DNA of 49,641 nt, taken from the NCBI RefSeq assembly GCF_007829435.1, contig NZ_VLJN01000018.1, forward strand, positions 30,647 to 80,287, given 5' to 3'. The DNA is from Cupriavidus gilardii J11. GTDB taxonomy: Bacteria; Pseudomonadota; Gammaproteobacteria; Burkholderiales; Burkholderiaceae. A model generated the notes under the pieces. It was not told the origin of the DNA and searched no databases. It was given only the letters and a program-made list of their open reading frames with translations. Every line of letters starts with the position of its first letter. Within the stretch, counting starts at the first letter, position 1. Shown one piece after another: positions 33,911 to 43,585 of the stretch. The position numbers and the translations under genes are program-made.

Positions 33911-33953
33911 TGCCCTCTCCCGCGGCCCCTCTCCCGCTTTGCGGGAGAGGGGC
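33911..33953. repeat. Dispersed GC-rich palindrome, copy 4
   Basis: GCCCCTCTCCCGC (33925-33937) and its complement (33941-33953) around TTT, preceded by an extra partial CCCTCTCCCGCG. The stem is the same 13-mer as in the copies at 17 and 18.7 kb. It lies between efp and nagZ. Confidence 0.8.
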
Positions 33954-33956
33954 GTT

Positions 33957-33987
33957 AAAAAAGCAGCCTTGATGGCTGCTTTTTTTT
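33957..33987. terminator. Bidirectional terminator between efp and nagZ
   Basis: AGCAGCC-TTGAT-GGCTGCT with six A's before and eight T's after. It ends efp from the left and the nagZ operon from the right; it adjoins the nagZ stop. Confidence 0.88.
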
Positions 33988-35036
33988 CATGCGATCAGTT
34001 TCGCCTCGCGTAGCTGGCGCAGCGCGTTGCGGTAGCCGGCGTCCTGCTCGAGCTTGTTCCAGTCCATCGCCTTGCCGCGCGCGAACAGCTTGCGGATGCG
34101 GCGCTGCGAAGCCTTGTCGAGCGACACGTCCAGTTCGGCCAGCAACTGGTCGGCCAGGTCGGGACGGTTGCAGATCAGCACCATGTCGCAACCGGCCGCC
34201 AATGCGGCGCGCGCGCCGTCGGTGACCGTGCCAGCGACGCTGGCGCCTTCCATGCTCAGGTCGTCGCTGAAGATCACGCCCTCGAAGCCCAGCTGCGTGC
34301 GCAGGATGTCCTGCAGCCAGTAGCGCGAAAAACCCGCCGGGTTCGGATCGACCTCGGGGTAGATGACGTGGGCCGGCATCACCGACGCCAGTGCCATGCC
34401 CATCCACTCATAAGGCTTGGCGTCCTGTTCGAGGATGTCGTCGAGCGCGCGCTCGTCCACCGGCACCGCCACATGCGAGTCGGCTTCCGCCCAGCCATGC
34501 CCCGGGAAATGCTTGCCGCAATTGGCCATCCCGGCCAGCAGCAGGCCATGCGTCAGGTGGTTGGCCAGCATCGCGACCACGCGCGGATCGGCGTGGAAGG
34601 CGCGATCGCCGATCACAGCGCTGCGGCCGTAGTCCAGGTCCAGCACCGGCGTAAACGACAGATCGATATCGCACGCGCGCAGCTCGGCCGCCAGCACATA
34701 GCCACAGGCCACGGCGGCCTTGGTGGCGGCGAGCACGTCGCTGTCCCACAGCTCGCCGAGCTTGCCCATGGCGGGAAGGTGCGTGAAGCCGTCGGTCTTG
34801 CAGCGTTGCACGCGACCGCCTTCATGATCGATGCAGATCAGCACATCGTCGCGCACGGCGCGAATGTCGCGCGTCAGCGCGCAAAGCTGCGCGCGCGACT
34901 CGAAGTTGCGCGCGAACAGGATTACGCCGCCCGTCGACGGATGAGCAATGCGGCGTGCATCGTCCGCGTCGAGCTGCTTGCCCTTGACGTCGAGCACTAC
35001 CGGGCCCGGCCGTTTGCCTGGATTTTTCTTGGTCAT
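33987..35036 (-). CDS. nagZ: Beta-N-acetylhexosaminidase NagZ
   Basis: A 349-aa cytosolic GH3 enzyme that trims GlcNAc from peptidoglycan fragments in recycling. [12 protein letters not shown], the acid/base loop KHFPGHG (175-181), and the nucleophile Asp258 in [11 protein letters not shown] are all present. ATG 35036 overlaps the acpS stop by 4 bases (ATGA), so the genes are coupled. It is the last gene of the leftward operon and is followed by a terminator. Confidence 0.93.
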   Translation of the reverse strand: MTKKNPGKRPGPVVLDVKGKQLDADDARRIAHPSTGGVILFARNFESRAQLCALTRDIRAVRDDVLICIDHEGGRVQRCKTDGFTHLPAMGKLGELWDSDVLAATKAAVACGYVLAAELRACDIDLSFTPVLDLDYGRSAVIGDRAFHADPRVVAMLANHLTHGLLLAGMANCGKHFPGHGWAEADSHVAVPVDERALDDILEQDAKPYEWMGMALASVMPAHVIYPEVDPNPAGFSRYWLQDILRTQLGFEGVIFSDDLSMEGASVAGTVTDGARAALAAGCDMVLICNRPDLADQLLAELDVSLDKASQRRIRKLFARGKAMDWNKLEQDAGYRNALRQLREAKLIA

Positions 35037-35467
35037 GTCTGGGAATGGGAAAAAGATACCGCACCGGCCTGCGGCCCGGTACGCTCGGCGATCGCGAACG
35101 CGACGCCGTAGTCTTGCTCGTCGCTGACGCTGACGCGCACGGTCAGGCCGCGCTCTTGCAGCCATTGCAGCAGTTCGCCATGGCAATGGGCATACGGCTC
35201 GCCCGACGGCAGGTTCAGCAGCTCCATCGCGCGCCACGTCATCGGCCAATGCATGCCAAGACCGATGGCCTTGGAGAAAGCTTCCTTGGCGGCGAAGCGC
35301 GTCGCGAGGAATGCCAGCCCACGCTTTTCGACGCGGGCCTTGCGGCGATGATAGATCGCCAGTTCCCGCGGCCCGAGCACCTTCTCGGCAAAGCGCCCGC
35401 CGGTGCGCTCCATGACCCCACGCACGCGATCGATCTGGATGATGTCGGTGCCGACGCCGTAGATCAC
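35033..35467 (-). CDS. acpS: Holo-[acyl-carrier-protein] synthase
   Basis: A 144-aa phosphopantetheinyl transferase that activates ACP. It starts at GTG 35467 ([10 protein letters not shown]), has the metal site GVGTDII, then [18 protein letters not shown] overlaps the pdxJ stop (GTGA, 35464-35467), and its own TGA overlaps the nagZ ATG. Being essential, it depends on this operon's integrity despite the upstream recO frame break. Confidence 0.93.
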   Translation of the reverse strand: MIYGVGTDIIQIDRVRGVMERTGGRFAEKVLGPRELAIYHRRKARVEKRGLAFLATRFAAKEAFSKAIGLGMHWPMTWRAMELLNLPSGEPYAHCHGELLQWLQERGLTVRVSVSDEQDYGVAFAIAERTGPQAGAVSFSHSQT

Positions 35468-36246
35468 GCGGGCGCCCCGGGCGTCGGGTAGCGCGAGCCC
35501 AGCCGCGCGGCGACCATGATCGCCTTCATCTCGCGGACCGCGTTCTGCCAGCCGGCGAACACGGCATGCGCGACGATGGCATGGCCGATATTGAGTTCGG
35601 TAATGCCCGGCAGCGCGGCGATCGGCTGCACATTGGTGTAGTGCAGGCCATGGCCGGCGTTGACCACCAGGCCATGGCGACGCCCCGCATCCACACCGTC
35701 GGCGATGCGGCGGAATTCGGCCGTCTGCTGGTCGGCGGAGTGCGCATCGGCATAGCGGCCGGTATGCAGCTCGATCACGGGTGCCCCGCTGGCGGCCGCG
35801 GCATCGATCTGCTCGTGGTCCGCATCGATGAACAGCGATACGCGGATGCCGGCATCGGCGAGCTGCCGGCATGCCGCCCTGACCTGCTCGAAGCGTCCGA
35901 CCACATCGAGCCCCCCTTCGGTCGTCACCTCCTCGCGCCGCTCGGGCACAAGGCACACGTCCTGCGGCCGGATCTCGCAGGCGATGTCCAGCATTTCCTG
36001 CGTCAGCGCGCACTCGAGGTTCATGCGCGTGGCCAGCCGTGGACGCAGCGCGCGCACGTCGGCATCGCGGATATGGCGGCGGTCCTCGCGCAGATGCAGC
36101 GTGATCAGGTCCGCGCCCGCCTCCTCGGCCTGCAACGCGGCCTGGATCGGATCGGGATAGACGGTGCCGCGCGCGTTGCGCAGCGTGGCGACGTGGTCGA
36201 TATTGACGCCGAGCGCAATCACACCGGGATGAGCGTGGAAGATCAT
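35464..36246 (-). CDS. pdxJ: Pyridoxine 5'-phosphate synthase
   Basis: A 260-aa TIM-barrel enzyme making pyridoxine phosphate from deoxyxylulose phosphate and amino-oxo-propyl phosphate. It shows [33 protein letters not shown]-like [18 protein letters not shown], and a C-terminal [14 protein letters not shown]. Start ATG 36246 overlaps the recO stop (ATGA). The family order era-recO-pdxJ-acpS is kept. Confidence 0.95.
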   Translation of the reverse strand: MIFHAHPGVIALGVNIDHVATLRNARGTVYPDPIQAALQAEEAGADLITLHLREDRRHIRDADVRALRPRLATRMNLECALTQEMLDIACEIRPQDVCLVPERREEVTTEGGLDVVGRFEQVRAACRQLADAGIRVSLFIDADHEQIDAAAASGAPVIELHTGRYADAHSADQQTAEFRRIADGVDAGRRHGLVVNAGHGLHYTNVQPIAALPGITELNIGHAIVAHAVFAGWQNAVREMKAIMVAARLGSRYPTPGAPA

Positions 36247-37195
36247 AGGGCTTGCAGGTCGATCAGGATCTGGCGCGTCTTCAGCGGCGCGCCTTGCAGA
36301 TAATAATGCAGCAGGAACCGCATCAGCGCACGGCTCTGTTGCGCGGTCTGTGCACGACTGTAGTCGTCGCGGGACATGTCGAGCAGCGTCTGCCCCGAGA
36401 CCACCGGCCAGGAAGACGGATCGCTGGCATGCGCGCGCCGCACGCCGCGCTCGGGCTGGTAGACGTAGTCCAGGCCCGGCTGCACCGGCTCGCCGGTGGA
36501 GGTGCAGCGGTCGAACGCCACGGCAAAACCGGTCTCCTGCAGCAGTACCCGTTCAAAACTGCGCAACACCAGCGCGGCCGGCTCGCCGTGCGCCAGTCGC
36601 GTCAACGTCGCCATGTAGTGCCGGAACAGCGACTCATGGGCATCCTCGCGCGGACAGAATCGCAGCAGCAGCTCGTTCAGATAGAAGCCGGACAGCAGCG
36701 CGTCGCCCGCCAGATGGCTGAAGCCGTCGTTGACGGCCTTGAAGCCCACCAGGTCCAGATGCAGCAGCGCCGCGTTGGCGGCATGCCGCCAATCCATTCG
36801 GCGCGCGTCAGCGTCTTGACCTCGCCCTTGCCGCTCCACGACAGCGAGATCGGCAGGAAATGCTGCAGCACCGCGCGCAGCGCCGAATGCGGCCGCTTCG
36901 CGCCCTTGGCGACCAGCGCCATGCGTCCATGGTCGCGCGTGAAGACGTCGATGATCAGGCTGGTCTCCCGATACGGCCAGGCATGCAGCACGAAGCCGGG
37001 CTGGCTGGCCACGCGCACCTCGCTGCGCGCCGGCACGATGCGCATCGCGCGGTCCATCATCGCGCGGGCGGCGGCCTCGGCCATCGGCTGGGTTTCCAGC
37101 ACCTCGGCGGCCTCCTCGGCCACCGGGTCGGCTCGTTTTGCGGAAGCCGGCTCTCGTCGCGCGGCGCGCGCGGAGGCCGGCGGCCTGTCACTCAT
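36243..37195 (-). pseudogene. recO: recO, DNA repair protein RecO, frame broken by a 62-bp insertion
   Basis: The N-terminal OB-fold part (start ATG 37195; [38 protein letters not shown], then [16 protein letters not shown]) is in one frame and ends at 36677. The C-terminal part ([33 protein letters not shown]) is in another frame. Removing 62 bp (36714-36775) joins GGMPP to LAGDALL exactly, giving 297 codons of ordinary RecO. Those 62 bp, read in the downstream frame, give [19 protein letters not shown], which resembles a GGDEF domain core. As written the gene cannot make full RecO. It overlaps era by 8 bp and pdxJ by 4 bp. A sequencing or assembly error is possible. Confidence 0.85.
36714..36775 (-). 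other. 62-bp GGDEF-like insertion inside recO
   Basis: Read leftward in the downstream recO frame it encodes [17 protein letters not shown], which fits D-x-D-x-F-K-x-x-N-D-x-x-G-H of diguanylate cyclases with two changes (D to V, G to S). The native recO continuation LAGDALL then supplies the G-D-x-x-L. Borders are inferred to within a few bases. Confidence 0.7.
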
Positions 37196-38126
37196 AGCCG
37201 TAGGCACGCAATCCGGCTTCGTTGTCGGCCCACCCGCTCTTGACCTTGATCCAAAGCTCCAGGTAGACCTTGCCGTCGAACAGCTTCTCCATGTCGAGGC
37301 GCGCCTCGGTGGAAATCTGCTTCAGCTTGCTGCCCTTGGCGCCGATGATCATGGCCTTGTGCGCGTCGCGTTCCACGAGGATGGTCGCGAACACGCGACG
37401 CAACCGGCCTTCCGTCTCGAACTTGTCGATCACCACGGTGCTGGTGTACGGCAGTTCGTCGCCGGTCCAGCGAAAAACCTTTTCGCGGATGATTTCCGAC
37501 GCGAGAAAACGCTCGCTGCGATCGGTCAGCGCATCGGCGTCGTACATCGGCTCGCCTTCAGGCAGATAGGGCCGGATGATCGCGAACAGGCGCTTGATAT
37601 GGTCGCGTGTCTTGGCCGACATCGGCACCACTTCCCGAAATGCAAACTGGTGGCCCATCTTCTCCAGGAACGGCAGCATGATGGACGACCGCTTGTCGGC
37701 TGGCACGGTGTCGAGCTTGTTGGCCACCAGCAAGACGGGCACGTTGCGCGGAAGCAGTGCGAGCACCTTCTCGTCGTCGGGACCGTACTGCCCCGCTTCA
37801 ACGACGAACAGCACCAGGTCGACCGACGACAGCGTCGACGTGACGGCACGGTTCAGCGAGCGGTTCAGGGCGCTGGCATGGCGGGTCTGGAAACCGGGCG
37901 TATCGACGAACACGTACTGCGCATCGTCGGTGGTCTGGATGCCGACCAGCCGATGGCGGGTGGTCTGCGCCTTGCGCGATGTGATGCTGATCTTCTGGCC
38001 GACCAGCGCATTGATCAACGTCGACTTGCCGACGTTGGGCCGCCCGACGATGGCCACGGTGCCGCAACGGAACGCCGCGGGCTGGGGTTGGCCGGCATCT
38101 TGCTGCGGGCGATTCGATTCGGTCAT
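37188..38126 (-). CDS. era: GTPase Era
   Basis: A 312-aa GTPase for 16S rRNA and 30S maturation. G1 GRPNVGKS is at 28-35, G3 is VDTPG, G4 is NKLD, and the C-terminal KH domain has [25 protein letters not shown]. The first 20 residues are a short extension. ATG 38126 overlaps the rnc stop (ATGA); its own end overlaps the recO start by 8 bp. Order rnc-era-recO as in E. coli. Confidence 0.95.
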   Translation of the reverse strand: MTESNRPQQDAGQPQPAAFRCGTVAIVGRPNVGKSTLINALVGQKISITSRKAQTTRHRLVGIQTTDDAQYVFVDTPGFQTRHASALNRSLNRAVTSTLSSVDLVLFVVEAGQYGPDDEKVLALLPRNVPVLLVANKLDTVPADKRSSIMLPFLEKMGHQFAFREVVPMSAKTRDHIKRLFAIIRPYLPEGEPMYDADALTDRSERFLASEIIREKVFRWTGDELPYTSTVVIDKFETEGRLRRVFATILVERDAHKAMIIGAKGSKLKQISTEARLDMEKLFDGKVYLELWIKVKSGWADNEAGLRAYGYE

Positions 38127-38893
38127 TCCTTCAACCTGAGAGACAACTGGGGATCCGGCGGCACCGGCTGCTTGCGGGTCTTGCCGGTGCGTTCGGCGCG
38201 GCTGCGCTTCAGGAGCTGCGGCACCATGCGCTGCACCTCGTCCAGCGCCAACTTGGCGGCAGCCTGCTCGGCCGCGCGCCGCGACGCGCCGGTGCCGAAT
38301 ACACGCACTTCCAGTTTAGGCACGATGCATTCGACTTCAAATTGCTGATTGTGCGCGGCACCGTGGGTGGCGATCACGTTGTACTGGGGCAGCGCGATCT
38401 TGTGCCCCTGCAGGTATTCCTGCAGTAGCGTCTTGGCGTCCTTGCCCAGCGTGCGCGGATCGACCTGTTCGAGGATCGGGATATACAGCTTGCGGATCAG
38501 GCTGCGCGCCGCCTCGAAGCCGGCGTCCAGGAACACCGCGCCAACGATGGCCTCCAGCGCGTCGGCCAGGATCGACGGCCGGCGGAAGCCGCCGCTCTTC
38601 AGTTCCCCCTCGCCAAGCCGCAGCGACTCGGACAGCTGGAGCATCTGCGCGATTTCGTAGAGCGCCTGCTGCTTGACCAGATTGGCGCGAACCCGCGACA
38701 GGTCGCCTTCGTCGAGCTTGCCGAACATGCCATACAGCATGTCGGCCACCGCGCAGTTCAGCACCGAATCGCCGAGAAATTCGAGGCGTTCGTTATGCTG
38801 GGCGCTATGGCTGCGATGCGTAAGCGCCTGCTGCAGCAATTCGGGCTTGCTGAAACGGTAGCCGAGTCGTTGCTGCAGGGCGTCGAGATTCAT
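38123..38893 (-). CDS. rnc: Ribonuclease III
   Basis: A 256-aa double-strand RNA nuclease. The signature [12 protein letters not shown] is present, with the acidic residues around [16 protein letters not shown] dsRNA-binding domain follows ([20 protein letters not shown] ... [16 protein letters not shown]). A basic, Pro-containing tail of about 30 residues extends past the domain. It is translated with era. Confidence 0.95.
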   Translation of the reverse strand: MNLDALQQRLGYRFSKPELLQQALTHRSHSAQHNERLEFLGDSVLNCAVADMLYGMFGKLDEGDLSRVRANLVKQQALYEIAQMLQLSESLRLGEGELKSGGFRRPSILADALEAIVGAVFLDAGFEAARSLIRKLYIPILEQVDPRTLGKDAKTLLQEYLQGHKIALPQYNVIATHGAAHNQQFEVECIVPKLEVRVFGTGASRRAAEQAAAKLALDEVQRMVPQLLKRSRAERTGKTRKQPVPPDPQLSLRLKE

Positions 38894-38954
38894 GTGAGTG
38901 CGGCGTTCCCGGAAGGAGGTGGTCGATGGGCGTACTGGCGCAAATGGCCGCCTC

Positions 38955-39857
38955 TTACTGGAACGACCCGATGCGGCCGAGGTTGCCCAGGTTCATCCAG
39001 ATCAGGAAGGCCTTGCCGACGATATTCTCGTCGGGCACGAAGCCCCAATAGCGGGAGTCCTGACTGTTGTCGCGGTTATCGCCCATCACGAAATAGTGAC
39101 CGGCCGGCACCTTGCAGGTCACGCCCTGGCCATTGTATGTGCAGTTATCGCGGAACGGAAAATCGGGGTCGGCGCCGGCGACAAAGGCCGGACGGTCGGC
39201 ATCGTTCAGGATGCCATGCGATTGCGCGTTGCCCGGCAGCGTCTCGCGGAAATGGCGCGAATAGGCCAGCCGCTCCTCGTCGAGATAATCAGGCAGCGGC
39301 GCGTATTCCGCTGGTTTGCCGTTGACCGTGATGCGCTTGTTTTCGTAGCGCACCACATCGCCCGGCACGCCGATCACGCGCTTGATGTAATCCAGCGACG
39401 GGTCTTTCGGATAACGGAACACCATCACGTCGCCACGCTGCGGCTCGCCCATCTCGATGACCTTCTTGTTGATCACCGGCAGGCGAATGCCGTATTCGAA
39501 CTTGTTGACCAGGATGAAATCGCCGATCAGCAGCGTCGGAATCATCGAGCCGGACGGAATCTTGAACGGCTCCACCACGAACGAGCGCAGTACGAACACG
39601 GCAAGAATCACCGGAAAGAAGCTGGCCGAATATTCGAGCCACCACGGCTGGCGCAGCTTTTCCTCGGCCAGCCGCTCGCGGGAGGTTTCGAAATCGGCCG
39701 TCGTCGCGCCACCCTGCAGCGCGCCGCGGCGCGCGTCGAATTCGGCGAGCGCAGCCTGCGCGGATACGCGGCGCTGACGCTGGAACACCAGCTTGTCGGC
39801 CACCCAGGCGATGCCGGTAATGACCACCAGCACAAAAAGGATCAGTGCGAAATTCAT
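38955..39857 (-). CDS. lepB: Signal peptidase I
   Basis: A 300-aa inner-membrane peptidase. Two N-terminal membrane spans (residues 3-20 and about 80-92) flank a basic loop. The catalytic serine is Ser104 in [11 protein letters not shown] and the lysine is Lys159 in [24 protein letters not shown] completes box E. ATG 39857 fits the [10 protein letters not shown] opening span. It lies 80 bp after lepA, 61 bp before rnc. Confidence 0.95.
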   Translation of the reverse strand: MNFALILFVLVVITGIAWVADKLVFQRQRRVSAQAALAEFDARRGALQGGATTADFETSRERLAEEKLRQPWWLEYSASFFPVILAVFVLRSFVVEPFKIPSGSMIPTLLIGDFILVNKFEYGIRLPVINKKVIEMGEPQRGDVMVFRYPKDPSLDYIKRVIGVPGDVVRYENKRITVNGKPAEYAPLPDYLDEERLAYSRHFRETLPGNAQSHGILNDADRPAFVAGADPDFPFRDNCTYNGQGVTCKVPAGHYFVMGDNRDNSQDSRYWGFVPDENIVGKAFLIWMNLGNLGRIGSFQ

Positions 39858-39937
39858 GACGGCTAGATCGTTGGCGAATTCTTGTCCAGGCACGGCGCCG
39901 CCATGCGCGCCGGGCGGCGCGCCAGCGGCGATGCGCA

Positions 39938-41731
39938 TTATTTCTCTTCCACCTGGAGAATCGCCAGGAACGCTTCCTGCGGAATCTCCACCGTGCCCAC
40001 CTGCTTCATGCGCTTCTTGCCGGCCTTCTGCTTCTCGAGCAGCTTCTTCTTGCGGCTGATATCGCCGCCGTAGCACTTCGCCAGCACGTTCTTGCGCAGG
40101 GCCTTCACGTTTTCGCGCGCGATGATATTGGCGCCGATCGCGGCCTGGATGGCCACGTCGTACATCTGGCGCGGAATGATCTCGCGCATCTTCGCCGCCA
40201 CCTCGCGGCCGCGATACTGTGAATTCGAGCGGTGCACGATAATGGAAAGCGCGTCGACCTTGTCGCCGTTGATCAGGATATCGACCTTGACCACATCGGA
40301 TACGCGGTACTCCTTGAACTCGTAGTCCATCGACGCATAGCCGCGCGATACCGATTTGAGGCGGTCGAAGAAATCGAGCACGATCTCGGCCATCGGCATT
40401 TCGTAGGTGAGCTGCACCTGCTTGCCGTGATAGCTCATGTTGATCTGCGCCCCGCGCTTCTGGGTGCACAGCGTCATCACGGCGCCGACGTAGTCCTGCG
40501 GCATGTACAGGTTGACCGTGACGATCGGCTCGAGAATTGCCTCGATCTTGCTCGGGTCCGGCATCTTGGCCGGGTTCTCGACCTGGGCCAGGGTGCCGTC
40601 GCGCATCTGCACCTGGTACACCACGGTCGGCGCCGTGGTGATCAGGTCCATGTCGAATTCGCGCTCCAACCGCTCCTGCACGATCTCCATGTGCAACAGG
40701 CCCAGGAAGCCGCAACGGAAGCCGAAACCCAGCGCCTGCGAAACTTCCGGCTCGAACTGCAGCGACGCATCGTTCAGGCGCAGCTTTTCCAGCGATTCGC
40801 GCAGCGCCTCGTACTGGTTCGCCTCCACCGGATACAGGCCGGCGAACACCTGCGGCTTGACCTCCTTGAAGCCCGGCAACGGCGACTCGGCCTTGCGCGC
40901 CACGGTAGTGATGGTGTCGCCCACCTTGGCCGCCTTCAATTCCTTGATGCCCGCGATGACAAAGCCCACCTGCCCCGCCGACAGCGCGTCGCGCTGGATC
41001 GACTTGGGCGAGAAGATGCCGACCTGCTCGACCAGATGCTGCGAGCCATTGGCCATCAGCAGCACCTTGTCCTTCGGGCGCAGCGTGCCGTTGACCACGC
41101 GCACCAGCATCACCACGCCGACGTAGTTGTCGAACCACGAGTCGATGATCAGCGCCTGCAGCGGCGCGTCGGGATCGCCCTTTGGCGGCGGCACCTTTGC
41201 GATCAGCGCCTCGATCACGTCCTCGACGCCCATGCCGGTCTTGGCCGAGCAGCGGACCGCATCGTGCGCGTCGATTCCGATGACGTCCTCGATCTCCTGG
41301 ATCGCGCTGTCGGGATCGGCCTGCGGCAGGTCGATCTTGTTCAGCACCGGCACCACCTCGACGCCCAGCTCGATCGCGGTATAGCAGTTGGCGACCGTCT
41401 GCGCCTCGACGCCCTGTGACGCGTCGACCACCAGCAGCGCGCCCTCGCAAGCGGACAGCGAGCGGCTGACCTCGTAGCTGAAGTCGACGTGCCCCGGCGT
41501 ATCGATCAGGTTCAGGTTGTAGACCTGGCCGTCGCGCGCCTTGTAGCTGAGCGCCGCGGTCTGGGCCTTGATGGTGATGCCCCGCTCCTTTTCGATATCC
41601 ATGGAGTCCAGCACCTGGGCCTCCATCTCGCGATCGGACAAGCCGCCGCAGAGCTGAATGATGCGGTCGGCCAGGGTTGATTTCCCGTGGTCGATGTGGG
41701 CGATGATCGAAAAGTTACGGATATGGTCCAT
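39938..41731 (-). CDS. lepA: Elongation factor 4 (LepA)
   Basis: A 597-aa ribosome-binding GTPase that back-translocates stalled ribosomes. [22 protein letters not shown] and NKIDLP are the G1, G3 and G4 motifs. The EF-G-like domain and the LepA-specific C-terminal domain, with MDYEFKEYR and [26 protein letters not shown], are complete. The start is at [10 protein letters not shown] terminator lies 248 bp upstream, so lepA has its own promoter or relies on read-through. Confidence 0.96.
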   Translation of the reverse strand: MDHIRNFSIIAHIDHGKSTLADRIIQLCGGLSDREMEAQVLDSMDIEKERGITIKAQTAALSYKARDGQVYNLNLIDTPGHVDFSYEVSRSLSACEGALLVVDASQGVEAQTVANCYTAIELGVEVVPVLNKIDLPQADPDSAIQEIEDVIGIDAHDAVRCSAKTGMGVEDVIEALIAKVPPPKGDPDAPLQALIIDSWFDNYVGVVMLVRVVNGTLRPKDKVLLMANGSQHLVEQVGIFSPKSIQRDALSAGQVGFVIAGIKELKAAKVGDTITTVARKAESPLPGFKEVKPQVFAGLYPVEANQYEALRESLEKLRLNDASLQFEPEVSQALGFGFRCGFLGLLHMEIVQERLEREFDMDLITTAPTVVYQVQMRDGTLAQVENPAKMPDPSKIEAILEPIVTVNLYMPQDYVGAVMTLCTQKRGAQINMSYHGKQVQLTYEMPMAEIVLDFFDRLKSVSRGYASMDYEFKEYRVSDVVKVDILINGDKVDALSIIVHRSNSQYRGREVAAKMREIIPRQMYDVAIQAAIGANIIARENVKALRKNVLAKCYGGDISRKKKLLEKQKAGKKRMKQVGTVEIPQEAFLAILQVEEK

Positions 41732-41978
41732 CTGTTGGGTCAGGGGGCGCCGCGGGCGCCCGTTGGCACCCGGGAAGGGGCCGGGACGGCATCCGCGGCA
41801 GCGCAGCAAACGATGCGCAGCAATTCGTGCGCGGCGGGCACGGACGCCCTGCCGGGCGCCTGGGCCCGGCCGCAGGTTGGGAGGCGCGGCATGCCGCGCC
41901 AGACCGCGATTTTACCGGATTTTCAAGGGCTTCCGGATGGGAATCGGCCGCCGGGCCAGTGCCCGGCATCGGCCCATG

Positions 41979-42000
41979 AAAAGGGCCCGCGAGCGGGCCC
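41979..42000 (-). terminator. Terminator after degP
   Basis: On the minus strand GGGCCCGC-TC-GCGGGCCC is followed by TTTT. It separates the rpoE-mucD group from lepA. Confidence 0.7.
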
Positions 42001-42010
42001 CGATACCGGA

Positions 42011-43489
42011 TCAGCGGGTCCCGCCGTTGGGGCGCAGCGTCAGCACCTGCGTCGCGTCGCCGCGCCGCACGAAAACCGCCGCCATGCGGCTCTTGTCCAG
42101 TCCACGCACCAGTTCGTTGAACTGCCGCGCGCTGGTCACATCGGTATCGCCAAGGCGCAGGATGATATCGCCCGGGCGGATGCCGGCGCGCGCCGCCGCG
42201 CCCTCGGCGGCCTGGACCTCCACGCCAGAGCGGACCTTCAGTTCGCGCAGACGGGCCTCCGACAGATCGCTGACCACCAGTCCCAGCGCGTTCGGCTTCA
42301 CCGCGGTTGGGCCCTCATCGCCTGGCGTGGTGCCGGCGCGCGGCTGCGGCTTGGCATCCGGCTCCAGCTCCGCCACGACGATCGTGACGTCGCGGGTCGC
42401 GCCCTTGCGCCACAGCTGGATCGTCGCACGCGTGCCCGGCTTGGTTTCGCCCACCAGCCGCGGCAGGTCGGAAGCGCGTTCGATATCCCGCCCGTTGAAC
42501 TTCAGGATGATGTCGCCCGCCTCGATGCCGGCCTTCTCCGCCGGTCCGCCGGGTTCGACGCTGCCAACGAGCGCGCCACGCGCGCGGCCCAGGCCCAGCG
42601 AATCGGCCACTTCCTTGGTGACCTCGCCGATGGCCACGGCGATCCTTCCCCGCGTGACCTTGCCCGTGGTCTTCAGCTGCTCGGCAACGCGCAGCGCTTC
42701 GTCGATGGGCGTCGCGAACGAGATGCCCATATAGCCGCCGCTGCGGCTGTATATCTGCGAGTTGATGCCGATCACCTCGCCGCGCAGGTTCAGCAGAGGT
42801 CCGCCCGAATTTCCCGGGTTGACCGCCACATCGGTCTGGATCAGCGGCAGGTAATCGCCGGTCTCGCGGCCCTTGGCGGACACGATGCCGGCCGTCACGC
42901 TATTGGCAAAGCCGAACGGAGAACCGATGGCAAGCACCCACTCACCGACCCGGATCTTGTTCGAGTCGCCCAGCGGCAGGCGCGGCAAGCCCGTCGCGTC
43001 GATCTTGAGCAAGGCCACGTCGGTGCGGCGATCGGTACCGATCAGCTTGGCCTTGAATTCGCGCTTGTCGGTGAGGGTGACATAGATGGTGTCGGCATCG
43101 GACACCACATGGGCGTTGGTCATCACGTAGCCGTCCTGGCTGATGATGAAGCCGGAACCGACGCCGCGGCTCTGTTCCTCGTTCTGCGGGGGCTGGCCGC
43201 GACGCTGCGGACCCGGCGCCGGCGTGCCCGGCATCGGGACGCCGAAGAAGCGGCGGAAGAACTCGGCCATCTCCTCGTCTTCCGGTGTCATGGCGCGCGA
43301 GCGCACCCGCTCGGTGGTCCGGATGTTGACCACGGCGGGGCTGGCGCGCTCCACCAGATCAGTGAAATCGGGAAGGTTGTAGTTGGCGGCCGTGGACTGT
43401 GCGTGCACCGGACCGGCGATCATGGGACCCACCGCCAGAATGGCGGCCAGTGCCATGGTCCTGGCCACGGCTGAATACGTTGACGACAT
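42011..43489 (-). CDS. mucD: Do-family periplasmic serine protease (DegP/MucD)
   Basis: A 492-aa exported chaperone-protease. A signal peptide ending PVHAQS is visible. The catalytic triad is His127 (TNAHVV), Asp157 (RTDVALLKI) and Ser228 (NPGNSGGPLL). Two PDZ domains follow (about 280-375 and 395-485). GGGAG precedes ATG 43489. Its place behind rpoE-rseA-rseB matches mucD of Pseudomonas and fits sigma-E-controlled envelope quality control; in E. coli rseC takes this place. Confidence 0.95.
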   Translation of the reverse strand: MSSTYSAVARTMALAAILAVGPMIAGPVHAQSTAANYNLPDFTDLVERASPAVVNIRTTERVRSRAMTPEDEEMAEFFRRFFGVPMPGTPAPGPQRRGQPPQNEEQSRGVGSGFIISQDGYVMTNAHVVSDADTIYVTLTDKREFKAKLIGTDRRTDVALLKIDATGLPRLPLGDSNKIRVGEWVLAIGSPFGFANSVTAGIVSAKGRETGDYLPLIQTDVAVNPGNSGGPLLNLRGEVIGINSQIYSRSGGYMGISFATPIDEALRVAEQLKTTGKVTRGRIAVAIGEVTKEVADSLGLGRARGALVGSVEPGGPAEKAGIEAGDIILKFNGRDIERASDLPRLVGETKPGTRATIQLWRKGATRDVTIVVAELEPDAKPQPRAGTTPGDEGPTAVKPNALGLVVSDLSEARLRELKVRSGVEVQAAEGAAARAGIRPGDIILRLGDTDVTSARQFNELVRGLDKSRMAAVFVRRGDATQVLTLRPNGGTR

Positions 43490-43585
43490 GGTCGACTCCC
43501 GGGAGTTCAGCGTAACAGGTTAGAAGCGAGGCCGGCGGAGATGGAGTCCGGGCAGGGCCGCGCTAGCGCAGCCGCTTGCACCGCG

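Noticed and set aside
36243-36839. C-terminal RecO piece as an independent gene
   Set aside because: It starts with a stretch that is an out-of-frame reading of normal RecO and has no start context; it is a fragment.
36252-38348. Plus-strand frame of 698 codons across recO/era
   Set aside because: Antisense shadow; era and RecO segments are unmistakable on the minus strand.
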